Below are positions 21,455 to 32,105 of a stretch of DNA of 64,000 nucleotides, piece after piece. This DNA comes from Larix kaempferi (taxonomy: Eukaryota; Streptophyta; Pinopsida; Pinales; Pinaceae), in contig BSBM01000762.1 of assembly GCA_027924585.1 (NCBI GenBank), positions 11,504,501 through 11,568,500 on the forward strand. Reading direction: 5' to 3'. The notes under the pieces were generated by a model. The model did no database searches, was not told the origin of the DNA, and saw nothing but the letters and a program-made list of their open reading frames with translations. Positions within the stretch are counted from its first letter, which is position 1. The number at the start of each line of letters is the position of its first letter. A program made the translations under genes and the position numbers.

Positions 21455-21800
21455 ATAAATTACATTTATAGAGTTCTGAAAGTATGTACAAGACGACAAC
21501 ATCCTCTATGAGGTTCCTCTTACTCTTCCCAAAATCACCGCTCTCTTCTCTTCCATCGATTACATTAATGAATGCATACGCTCCATACATTTTAGACTTG
21601 AGATAAGAATATCCATCTGGTTCAATTTCAACGTCTTGGCCATTCATGAGACGTTTTTCATAAAATTCCATATTTGGGAAAATACTAATTGAAAGATGCA
21701 TGCGATATTGTATATTGATAAAATTGACCGGATGTCCAAGTATCTCCAATATTTGAAATAAACTTCTTCCATATTGTGCTTTGTATGCAAGCTGCCAATC
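21455..21800 (-). pseudogene. SEN1/MAA3-like helicase fragment, downstream exon
   Basis: Minus strand, preceded by an acceptor-like GATTGGCAG at 21,801-21,792. The frame reads YGRSLFQILEILGHP, then the superfamily 1 helicase motif INIQYRMHLSIS, FPNMEFYEKR, and KMYGAYAFINVIDGREESGD, closing before a GTAATT donor-like site near 21,463. This matches the C-terminal RecA-like domain of plant SEN1/MAGATAMA3-type RNA/DNA helicases. No later exon (the GVISPY-type region) was found at lower coordinates, so the gene is partial. Confidence 0.75.
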
Positions 21801-21896
21801 CAATCATGGTATATAATTAAAAAAACTTATAAGAACTCGTGGCAGAGTAAAATTGACAAGAGACTTTTGAAAAGGCCACTGAAAACAAAACTTACT

Positions 21897-22045
21897 AAAT
21901 ACTGTTGGTGGTAACTGTTTTAGATCTCCTATAAGAAATGCATGTTTTACACCTTTAATTTGTACCACAATGTGGATTCATCCTCTTTGACTTGGGTTGC
22001 CTCATCAATAATCAAATAGTTAAATGGTTCTGCCAATTTCATACT
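21897..22045 (-). pseudogene. SEN1/MAA3-like helicase fragment, Walker B exon
   Basis: Minus strand MKLAEPFNYLIIDEATQVKE carries the DEAxQ Walker B motif. After a one-base frame change near 21,970 another frame gives KHAFLIGDLKQLPPTVF, the GDxxQLPP motif III. The exon ends at GTAAGT (about 21,897). It lies about 100 bases upstream of the QYRMH exon in the correct family order. The frame change marks it as a relic unless it is an assembly error. Its 5' side is fused in frame to gypsy integrase sequence. Confidence 0.72.
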
Positions 22046-23690
22046 TGGATTCCTATCAGTCTCTATTTTATTCCTTTCACAAGTCTTGCATGAAGCAATA
22101 AACCTTTTCTCATCTATTTTAATACCCTTCCAAAATAATTTACTCCTTACATTATAGCATGTCTCAAAGAAGACAGCGTAACCAATAGTAGTTGAGGAAT
22201 GGAATTCAAATTTCAACTAAGATCTTCTCCTTTAATTTATAGTCAGGTACAGGATATGGGAAGTTCTTGTAGAAAATAAAATCACCTGAGAGTGTGTACA
22301 TGTCTTCTTGCAACACCTTTCCTAGTTCCTATAACATAGCAACAATCTTCTCATCCTCGGCAGGTTCAAGCAATATCTCTTCTTTCCACCCAGGTTCCAC
22401 TATAGATACTTTTCTTAACTCGGATGATAGAGATAATGGACCTGCAACCACATTATTTATCATTTCTTTATATTGAATTTCAAAGAAAAACCTTGTAACT
22501 ATTTACTGACTCGGTTTTTTCTGGGGTGAAAAAACACTTCAATCTTTCATGGTTTTTCCAGATAAAGATTGTCTTCCCAACAAATGTTGCTCAAATTTTT
22601 CTACAGTATGCATAAAAGTCACCATTTCCTTGTTATAAATGCATAGCAACTTTTAATTATCATCCAACTTCCTCCTTTCAAAGGAAACTGGCTACTTATT
22701 TTGAGGAGAAACCTTATGTTGGTGCTTGGTGCATCATGTTCCAATACAAAAGGCTATAAAAATTTTGGTAGTGTGAGTACAGGACTAGAAGTCATATACC
22801 ATATTCATATGTTGGAAGGAATTCTACTGCCTCTTTCCATTTGAATAGGTCCTTTTTAAAATCAATGAGAGATGCCATGAGGCCTCCAAATCCTTTAATA
22901 AAATTTCTATGGAAGTTTAGAGCCCACTAAGCCTTCTCAATTATGACACATTCTTTGAAGTGGGCCAATCAATATCCGCTTAAATATTATCTGGGTCAGA
23001 TTTGACTATGTCCCTACTTCTGATGTGTCCCATTTACATGACCTTTCTCTTTGCAAAATCACAATTTCATTATTTTGAAAATAGAGAGTTAAACCATAGG
23101 AGTTATAAAATATTTTTCAAATGATTCAAGGGATCCATTTCTTGCTATAAAAGAGAATATCATCAAAGAATACTAAACTAAATTTCCTTAAATATGGTTC
23201 AAAGTTTCATCACATCCTACCTTGAAGGCGATCAGGGCTTTGGTCAACCTAGAAGACATTACTTAAAAATTTAAAACTCATAGTGGCCATAAGTATGAAA
23301 GGTGGTTTTGAATTGGTAATTTTCTCTTATTCTTATCTTGGGATATCTACATCTCATATCAATATTTGTGAACACTACTTCCTCATCTAACTCAACAAGG
23401 AGTTCATTGATGGGTTGAATGGGACATATGTTTTTAATTGGTCTTTTGTTTTTATCCTGGTAAATAATACACATACAAAAGGAACCATCTTTCTTTTCAA
23501 CATCATTGGAGATGCAAAAGGACTCCGACTTGGTACTATATGACCCATGTCCAAAATATTGGACTAAATTTTATATTTCATCCTCAAATATCTTTGGATA
23601 CTACTTGGAAGGAGGAAGAATGACGGGTTGGGATCCGTGTTTCAATTTTTGAGTCTTGACTCTACTATAAGAAATGTTCTTTATTTACCA
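22046..23690 (-). pseudogene. Ty3/gypsy pol relic (RT, RNase H, integrase zinc region)
   Basis: Minus strand, much decayed over several frames. Visible are GHIVPSRSPFASPM (about 23,540), then 23,474-23,271 with KRPIKNICPIQPINELL and TFHTYGHYEF, the catalytic box LVFFDDILFYS (about 23,150), RNase H with LPKFL and KPFVLE-like text (about 22,750), and the integrase zinc region KLFWKGIKIDEKRFIASC plus KTCERNKIETDR (22,150-22,060). Order RT-RH-IN identifies Ty3/gypsy. In the zinc region the CxxC pair is kept but the second histidine appears changed. The integrase catalytic core is missing; sequence switches to helicase at about 22,045. Confidence 0.8.
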
Positions 23691-23815
23691 AAGACAAAAG
23701 ACAATTTCATTGATGCACCTAAGCAAGTAGGTTGGTATGGTTTCTATTTATTTAGCAACTAAAAAGGACAATTTCATTGATGCACCGAAGCAAGTATGTT
23801 GGTCAAGTTGCATTG
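23685..23815. repeat. Tandem duplication, about 80 bp period
   Basis: GACAATTTCATTGATGCACC.AAGCAAGTA occurs at about 23,699 and 23,770. Confidence 0.7.
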
Positions 23816-23819
23816 GCCA

Positions 23820-25190
23820 AATGTTCATGTTCCTATTACAAGGAGGTTGTTGATGCAATTTATGAGATGACTTATCCTATGCAATTAATTTCTAGTTGGA
23901 TACATGTATTTTCATTGTGAATGTGTCTCGGATCTGTGGTTTTCATTTGATGAACAATCTTATGCCATACCAACAAACATTTTAACTCTAAATCATGTGC
24001 AGTGTTACCCATAGTGGATTGGAGTTGTTGAAAAGCTTGTTGTTTAATAGCAGTTATTGAATGACCTTTTCGCCTATAACATATTGAATTAGTATGGTCT
24101 CTTGACATCCTTTCAATAACCTCCCCTTTTGATGTCCAACAGTAAAAAAAATGCAATGTATTGCCTTAGAATAGTTTTCAAGTAGACTCTCTTGATACGA
24201 GTAGCTTGGATTTCGCCTATGCACATCCAAAAGGACACCTATGACCAAGCAAAATTTATCAAGTTAGATATTGAATTATTGCAATATACAAGAAAATATT
24301 TTTATTTTTATGCCCATTTCACTACCTCTGTTACGCCAGTGCTTAATAAAAATAAAAGGAAGCCAACAATAGGAATTAGAAGTAGAATCATGACCATAAA
24401 AATACCAAAACATCAAGTCAAGTTTGAAGGTATTATCTCATAGAAGAAGGATGCAACTGCTGCACCAACAACAAGGTAAACAAACTGCAAAGCTGCCTGA
24501 AGCAACCAAAGCAACAAAAATATCAAGTCCATAGAAAAAATGTAACAAAGGTTCTACCCTATTTTCCTCATAGGACCTTTGCAGGTCAGATATTGAAAAC
24601 ATAGGACAATAAAAAACATAAATTTAAAACAGAGGTCACATAAATTCACTCCTAAAACCTTTGGATGAAAAGAGTATGAAAACTGGTCATTTTGAAACTG
24701 AAAATAGGAAAACGCACCATTGTTTTTTGGCTTCATTTTCTAGGATCCACAATAAAAAATGAAAATGAATGTTTATTGTAAAACTTAGAAGGTCCAAACA
24801 AGATCCACGGGACACTGTTAAAAGGAGTACATGAGAATTATACATCTTTATATAGTTGTATAAGATATGTGAATACAAAGTGGACATATTTAAGTTAGAT
24901 TGTAAATTGATAAAATTATTGAACTGTTTATTCTCTACCTGTGGCAGAAAGAATAATTTTTTCTATATTCTAATAACTCCTCAAGAAGGATTCCTACATA
25001 CTTGGCTGGAAAATTCAGCAATACATTCAGTTGTCGGGTTGAAATTGATGCACTGAATGTTTTAAGTGTGATTTGGTCATATCTGGGACAATTTAATAAG
25101 ACACAAGTTTCATCTTTGATTACTTGTTCTTAAAATAGGATATACCTGTGTTCTCCTCTTTCCATTTGTTTCCATCTTGTTTTAATTTCC
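23820..25190. other. No recognised gene
   Basis: Minus-strand frames 24,248-24,054 and 24,156-23,872 overlap and look like one broken frame (HRRNPSYSYQESLLENYSK then MGNTAHDLELKCLLVWHKIV), but the family is not recognised. The remainder is AT-rich. Confidence 0.4.
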
Positions 25191-25193
25191 AGG

Positions 25194-25830
25194 TTATGTG
25201 AGATCATCCTTATCCCACATATCAATTATATTTTGAAGACCGATATGGGCCCCACAAGTATTTCTTCTCCTCATAAATGAACATCTCCTCATAAATGAAC
25301 ATGGGATAAATTTTGCATGGTACAAGTTCCCTCTTTTCCTTTGTTTTTTTCCAAAACTTTCAACTACTTTGGATTGAATTATATCTTTAAAAACTACTGG
25401 ATTTCTAGGTAAGTTCCTCAATTCCCCATTTTTTGATCCAATCTATACCTAGCTTATACCAACGTTTTCCTTTGATGCCATCATAGCCTGATATGGGAGA
25501 TGGTTTTTTTCTGTGTTAAATTCTTCTTACGTATGTAATAAAGTGAAAAAGTGCTATGTTTCTAAAGTGAGCAAACTTGTTTTCCAAAAAGATTGAGTAG
25601 GGTGTCCACAATCTTACTCCTAATTATTCTATAAGAAAGCACTTTTGGATAGATTCAATTTTCTTCCACCCTTAGAGAAAGTGATGGAATCCATGTTTCC
25701 ATATTGGACTCCGTATAACATTATTAGCTTTACCAAGGTTTTGAATAGAACTTCATCATTTCCCAACCCATAAATGCATCTTCTTAAATTTTGAAGACAT
25801 TTATCATTAGCATGAACCATAAAAAATTAT
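25194..25830 (-). pseudogene. LINE ORF2 C-terminal relic
   Basis: Minus-strand 25,820-25,629 reads LFKTLVKLIMLYGVQ, like the post-RT segment of plant LINEs (ALVKPVLLYGVE type). Further on, 25,421-25,194 has NPVVFKDIIQSKVVESFGKK and RGNLYHAKFIP, which fits the conserved C-terminal domain. Frames are broken between. A 20-bp tandem copy (TCTCCTCATAAATGAACAT) lies at about 25,266-25,303. Confidence 0.55.
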
Positions 25831-26990
25831 GAGGTCATGTTGTGGATTAAGCATAGAACAATATATCAAGTCTTGTAATCTTGGAAATAGTTCTACAATT
25901 AGCATAAAATTCAGCAAGTTCATTGATGGAATTGTTGGTGTTTGTTGTCATTACCTCATAGAAACAAAGTATTGAGAACTATAATTCAATATCCTTGTAT
26001 AGTTGGAAATCATGCTAACTATACTGTGTTTTATGGCCTATCTAATACTAGTCAATGTTATCATTCCTACATGAAGTACATGTTGTACTTATGGTGTCTT
26101 ATCATGGACACTCACTAGAGGAATTTTGCCAAGTTCCAAGGACTATAGGATGGAATTTCTTAAAAAAAAAAAATTGTTAAAAAACTCATGTATCTGAAGT
26201 CCTTTGTATTTCAAATTCTACCTATCTTTTTGGTACTTAGAAAATTTTGCTGAGACCTTTCAATTTTTATATTTAGTATGTACATAGCTAAGGTTGTTAT
26301 AACTAATAATGTTTAACAATGTTGGATGTTGTTGAAAATGTGCTTTGTAAATCTCAAGTTGTTCATATTCCTCTCAGAACATTATTTCATCCCTCTCAAG
26401 GAGTCATTTTCTGAACATTCCAAGGTAAGTACAAGATTATGATAGGTTTTAGTAAGCATGAACATACGAGTCACAATTGTTCTTCAATCTATTTGTACTG
26501 AAGCTCAAAATTTCTACACTTGGGCATATGTTTATTGATTTCTTCTAGAAGTTAAGAGTCTTAAAAAAATTCATGGACAGTCATTCCGAATTTTTAATTC
26601 TCTCTGTCTTAGACTGAATGTGGCATTAACTCCCCCTTTATCATAGTTTGGAAAGCAATCAGCTCCCCCGGTCACCAAGAATGCTAATAACTTCCAATGT
26701 CAAGCTTCTTTAATTCTGCTAAAGGTTTTGTCTTCCTTCAATTTTTCTCAACGTATGCTCTATCTTTTTGAACTCAATACTTATCCAAATGCATCTCGAT
26801 TTCATCCAACCTTTGAGTTCAGGTCTTCCTTGGTCTGCTTCTAGGTGTTTTTTTTTTCAGGTCCACTCTTAACACAATGTATTATGTCCTTCATTTATCC
26901 ACCAAATTTCATATCATACATACTCAAACAAAGTCATATTAATCCTTACATGGAATCATCATTGAATTTTGTTACACCAAGGTTCATGTT
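25831..26990. other. No gene seen
   Basis: AT-rich sequence with short A/T runs (26,161-26,175). No frame above 65 codons resembles a known protein. Confidence 0.6.
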
Positions 26991-26995
26991 CTCAA
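26991..26995. repeat. Target-site duplication CTCAA, left copy (Copia-C)
   Basis: CTCAA precedes the LTR at 26,996 and recurs at 32,101-32,105. Confidence 0.92.
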
Positions 26996-27242
26996 TGTTA
27001 GAATTAGTAATTACTTCAGTTAACATTAGTTTCTATTCTTGACGTTTAGTCAATAAATGCAACAGAATGCTTTGCATGCATGCAAAAGCTAGGTTAAATA
27101 TTTTAGGGTTTTCCATAAGTGTTTAAATACACATTACGTTCTTGATTGTATTACATCATTTTGATCTCCGTTTATGAATAAAGATTGGAGAGCCGTAGCT
27201 CATTCCACATTATCTTTGTTTTATTTATGCCTCCAACCTTCA
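26996..27242 (+). repeat. Copia-C 5' LTR
   Basis: TGTTAGAATTAGTAATTAC...CCAACCTTCA. Contains TATA-like TTTAAATA (about 27,122) and AATAAA (27,177), plausible promoter and poly(A) signals. Confidence 0.94.
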
Positions 27243-27245
27243 GTT

Positions 27246-27257
27246 TGGTATCAGAGC
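27246..27257 (+). promoter_or_regulatory. Copia-C primer-binding site
   Basis: TGGTATCAGAGC, three bases after the LTR end; initiator-Met tRNA complement. Confidence 0.9.
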
Positions 27258-27772
27258 ATAGGAGAAGATCAAATTGGTAGCATCAATTTCCGGAGAAGCC
27301 AAAGCAGTAGCTTTGAAGAATCTGTAAGTTTTTTTTTTTTGAAGAATTGTCATAGAACTTTTTTTGGAGAAATTATTATTATTTTTTTTTTTTGGAGTAC
27401 CACGCCCTCCCTATAGTCCATAGAGTGGTACTTTAGGAACTATCGCACCCACAGTATAGTCTAAAGCGCGGTAGTTTGGGGAGATACGAAGTAAAAAACC
27501 AAGATTTCATCGTGGCCTCTCCCTAGGACAAAGAGCGGTAATTGGAACAAGGCGACATTTTTGGACAAGTGCAAAAAGGTTTTTACTTTATGTGATTGTT
27601 TTTTGACTTTCACGCAGTTATTGAGTAAGAATTTATTCTTTTTACAATAGAAGAAGATATTTGGAGATATTTTTAAAATCTTGTTTAAAGAGGGAGAATT
27701 ATTATTTGTTTTTAAAAAAAGGAGGAAGGGAGATTATTTTGAATAGAGCCAGTGAAAGACTCCGCAACGTCT
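27258..27772 (+). other. Copia-C leader
   Basis: 515 bases between primer site and gag ATG. Holds T/A homopolymers and two related segments around GTACCACGCCCTCCCTATAG (27,397) and CGCACCCACAGTATAGTCT (27,445), each flanked by TAGAGTGGTA/AAGCGCGGTA; possible packaging or structured leader. Confidence 0.5.
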
Positions 27773-30700
27773 ATGGATTCTAGCAGCAATCAATCTCAGA
27801 TTTCTCCTCTTACAGGGAAAAAAGACTATGATGTCTGGGCCACAAGGATGGCGGTTTATCTCAGGTTAGAAGATGCATGGGAATATGTCGTGTATGTCTA
27901 TTCCGAACCTGCAGATGATGCAGCTTTTCAAGCCCTTTCAAACGCAGAAAAGGATGTCTTGCGAGTGCACAGGAAGAAGGATGCAAAGGCATTGCATCTC
28001 ATAATGAACGCTTTGGATAACAGCGTATTTCCAAAGATATCAGCCTCGTTACATGCCAAAGCAGCATGGGATACCTTGGCGACCAGTTATCAAGGTGTTG
28101 GTAAGGTACAAACATCAACACTCCAAAACCTAAGAAGAGACTTTGAAGATATGAAGATGAAAGAATCAGACTCAGTAGATTCTTTCATGACCAAAGTCAT
28201 GGGGATTGTTAATCAGCTGAATATTTATGGTGAAAAGATTGGAGATCAAAGGGTGGTTGAAAGGGTTCTGAGATCCCTACCCCACAAATTTGAGTCAAAA
28301 GTTTCAACGATTAAAGAAGCAAAAGATCTGAGTACTCTCTCTATAGATGAGTTGACCAGATCTTTACTTTCATTCGAATCAAGACTCAATAGGAATGAAG
28401 AATCCTCTCAAGAGAATACTTTCAAAGCACATGTCTCATTCTCAAGAGGCAGAGGAAGAGGCAGAGGCAGAGGCAGAGGAGGATCAAGAGGACGAGGCAG
28501 AAGTGGCCGAAGTAATGGCAATGGATATCAAGATCACCATCATAACCATGAAGGCGGAAACTGTGACCAAAAAAGGTTAGATAAATCTAATATTCAGTGT
28601 TATTATTGCAATAAATTTGGGCATTATGCTTATGAATGCAAAAAGAAAAAGGCTGATCAAGCAAATCATAATGCTAATGTGACTAATACCTCTGAGGATA
28701 AAGATGATATGTTATTTCTTACATGTCATACTGCACACGAAATCCCAAAGGGACTTTGGCTTTTAGATAGTGGCTGCAGTAACCATATGATAGGTGACAG
28801 AGGTCTAATTACAGACCTAGATGAATTAGTGAGGACAGAGGTCAAAGTTGGAACAGATGAGGTAGTTCCTGTTCTTGGCAAAGGAGTGGTCAACATTCTG
28901 ACCAAAGAAGGCCAACAAAAGACAATCTCAGATGTCTATTATGCTCCAGGATTGAAGCATAATCTGCTCAGCATTGGGCAACTCACTGAAAAGAAGTACA
29001 GACTTGTCTTTGATGGATCAGATTGTGAAATTTATGACAAACCCCCAGATCGGCAGTTGATCATCAAAATACAAGTGACTAGGAACAGGATGTATCCACT
29101 AGTCATGAATTGCAGCAACAAGGTAACCTCTTTTGCTCAAAAAGCCACTTGCATGGATGATTATTGGTTATGGCATTTTAGATATGGACATCTTCACTTT
29201 GGTGGTCTCAAGTTTTTGCAGCAGAAAGAGATGGTAAAGGGATTACCCCCTATGAAGGAGCCAAAAAGCGGTTGTGAGTATTGCATCATTGCAAAGTAGC
29301 ACAGGGATAACTTTCCTAAAGGTATGTCTCGAAGGGCACATGCACCTTTAGAACTTATTCATACTGATCTAGTTGGACCAATGCAAACTCAATCGATTGG
29401 TGGAAGCTATTATTTCCTTACATTTATTGATGATTTTAGTAGAAAAACATGGGTGTATTTCCTTCATCAGAAGTCTGAAACTTTTGGCAAGTTCAAGGAA
29501 TTTAGGGCTTTGGTTGAAAAACAGAGTGGTTATCAACTCAAAGTATTGAGATCTGATGGAGGGGGAGAGTATGAATTAAAGAAATTTCATGATTACTGCA
29601 AGCATCATGGAATCAAGAGGCAATTCACTACAAGATATACTCCTCAGCAAAATGGTATTGCAGAACGCAAGAACAGAACCATCATGAATATGGCAAGGAG
29701 CATGCTGAAAGGAAGAAATGTGTCCCATGAATTTTGGGGAGACGCAGTGGCTTTTGTTGTTCATGTGATGAACAGATCTCCCACCAAAATTGTGAAGAAC
29801 AGAGTACCAGAGAAAGCATGGTCAGGTATGACTTGTAATGTTTCTCATTTCAGAGTATTTGGTTGTGTTGCTTATGCTCATGTTCCTAAACAGCTAAGAA
29901 AAAAGCTAGACGACAGGAGTGAGAAATATATATTTCTTGGATACGGTGAACAAACTAAAGCCTACAAGCTGTATAACCCTATTACCAAAAAGGTTATCCT
30001 CAGCAGAGATGTTTTGTTCAAGGAGGAAGAGTCATGGAATGGAACCATAGACAAGTGTGTGGGAGCTGCAATACCCCAACCAGAAGATGGAGAAGATGAG
30101 GAGCTGATTGGACAACAAGATCCAGTAGCATCTTCACCAGTAGCACATACTCCAGAAAGAACACCTAGAAACTCAGTTTGAGGTGAAGCATCAAGTCCGA
30201 AATCAGGTAATGAATATGATCACATCAATAAAAAGACTAGAAGATTGACATATATTTATGATGAATTGGATGCAAATACCAATTATGTTTTTATTGCTAG
30301 TGAACCTGTGTTTTATGAAGAGCCTGTAAAACAAGAGCATTGGGTAAATGCTATGGACGAAAAGATATATTCCATTGAGAGAAATGATACATGGAATTTA
30401 GTTGACCTGCCAAAGAATAAGAAACCCATTGGTGTGAAGTGGGTTTATAAAACCAAACTCAATGAAAAAGGTGAGATTGATAGGTACAAGGAAAGGTTAT
30501 TAGCAAAAGGTTTCTCGCAACAACCAGGAATTGATTTTGGAGAAAATTTTGCACCAGTGGTAAGATTGGACACAGTAAGAGCAGTCCTAGCAATTGCAAC
30601 ACAGAATAAATGGAAAGTGTATCAGATGGATGTCAAGTCGGCATTCTTGAATGGAATTCTTGAAGAAGAAATTTATGTGGAGCATCCACATGGGTTTGAA

Positions 30701-31846
30701 ATAAAAGAACATGAAGACAAAGTTTACAAGTTGAAGAAATCTCTATATGAGCTCAAGCAAGCTCCAAGAGCTTGGTACAACAGAATTTATTCTTATTTGA
30801 TCAAAAATGGTTTTAGCAGAAGCAGCAACGAACCAACACTTTACACAAAGGTAAATCAACAAGGACATATTTTAATAGTTTGTTTGTATGTTGATGATAT
30901 GATTTTTACAGGTGACCTCTCAGTAGATGAGTTCAAGGTAGCTATGAAGAAAGAGTTTGAGATGACAGACCTTGGATTGATGAGGTTCTTTCTTGGCCTA
31001 GAAGTAGAACAGTCAGAAAATGGTATATTTAGCTCTCAAAATAAATATGCTAAGGAAGTTCTTAAGCGATTTAGAATGCTTAATTGCAAAAAAACACCTA
31101 CACCAGTGGCAACAGGTACTAAGTTGAGCAAAGAAGATTGTAGTCCCAATGTAGATCCAACATTGTATAAGAGACTTGTAGGAAGTCTCATGTACCTCAC
31201 AGCTACGAGACCTGATATTATGTTTGCTATCAGCTTGATTTCAAGGTTCATGGAGTCTCCCAAAGACTCGCATTGGAAAGTTGGCAAAAGGATCTTACGA
31301 TATGTTGCAGGGACTTCAAGCTATGGAATTGTATACTCAAGCACTGAGTATGATGCTTTGACAGGTTTCACTGACAGTGATTTTGCAGGAAGTTTGGATG
31401 ACAGGAAGATCACTTCCAATCATGTTTTTCATCTTGGATCAGGGGTGATTTCATGGGCATCCAAGAAGCAACACATTGTGACACTTTCATCGGTAGAAGC
31501 AGAGTATGTAGCAGCGACATCAGCAGCATGTCAAGCAGTCTGGTTACGCAGAGTTTTAGAAGGTCTTCAACAAAAACAAGAAGGACCAACCACAGTTTAT
31601 TGTTACAACAATTCAGCAATCGCTCTATCCAAGAACCATGTTTTTCACCAGAAAAGCAAGCACATTGATACCAGATATCACTTCATAAGAGAACTTGTGA
31701 ACAATGGTGAAGTTCGTGTTGAGCATTGTAAATCGATTGACCAATTGGCTGACATCTTCACAAAGCCATTGGCAAAAGATATTTTTGAAATTCATAGAAA
31801 TAATTTAGGCATTGTAAAAGCTGCAGTAGTCAGCAGTAGTAATTAA
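27773..31846 (+). pseudogene. Copia-C gag-pol polyprotein, two in-frame stops
   Basis: The ATG at 27,773 is chosen because the same frame upstream has only a GTG. In order: UBN2-type gag (YDVWATRMAVYLRLEDAW), an RG-rich stretch (about 28,443-28,520), zinc knuckle CYYCNKFGHYAYEC (about 28,598), protease LLDSGCSNHM (about 28,760), pre-integrase WHFRYGHLHFGGL, integrase with LIHTDLVGP, LRSDGGGEY and NGIAERKN, RT with YQMDVKSAFLNG and CLYVDDMIFTG, and RNase H with GFTDSDFAGSLDDRK, SSVEAEY and DQLADIFTKPLAK. The breaks are TAG at 29,297-29,299 (before integrase) and TGA at 30,179-30,181 (between integrase and RT). No frameshift in over 4 kb. All catalytic residues look present, so it is inactive only through the stops. 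Confidence 0.95.
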
Positions 31847-31853
31847 GATGGAG
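31841..31853 (+). promoter_or_regulatory. Copia-C polypurine tract overlapping the pol stop
   Basis: AATTAAGATGGAG directly before the 3' LTR; the polyprotein's TAA (31,844-31,846) lies inside it. Confidence 0.75.
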
Positions 31854-32100
31854 TGTTAGAATTAGTAATTACTTCAGTTAACATTAGTTTCTATTCTTGA
31901 CGTTCAGTTAATAAATGCAACAACATGCTTTGCATGAATGCAAAATCTAGGTTAAAGATTTTAGGTTCTCTCGTAAATGTTTAAATACACATTACATTCT
32001 TGATTGTATTACATCATTTTGATCTCCGTTTATGAATAAAGATTGAAGAGCCGTAGCTCATTCCGCATTATCTTTGTTTTATTTCTGCCTCCAACCTTCA
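31854..32100 (+). repeat. Copia-C 3' LTR
   Basis: Collinear with 26,996-27,242, about 17 differences in 247 by eye, followed by CTCAA at 32,101-32,105. Confidence 0.94.
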
Positions 32101-32105
32101 CTCAA

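Larger units (their letters stand above)
26996..32100 (+). mobile_element. Copia-C: nearly intact Ty1/copia element, 5.1 kb
   Basis: Short 247-bp LTRs (26,996-27,242; 31,854-32,100; about 93% identical by eye), target duplication CTCAA, primer site at 27,246 and a purine tract before the 3' LTR. One gag-pol frame of about 1,357 codons is interrupted by only two stops. The best-preserved autonomous element in the window. Confidence 0.96.

Noticed and set aside
28395-28580. Plus-strand Glu/Ala-rich 61-codon frame
   Set aside because: Out-of-frame reading of the RG-rich repeat in Copia-C gag.
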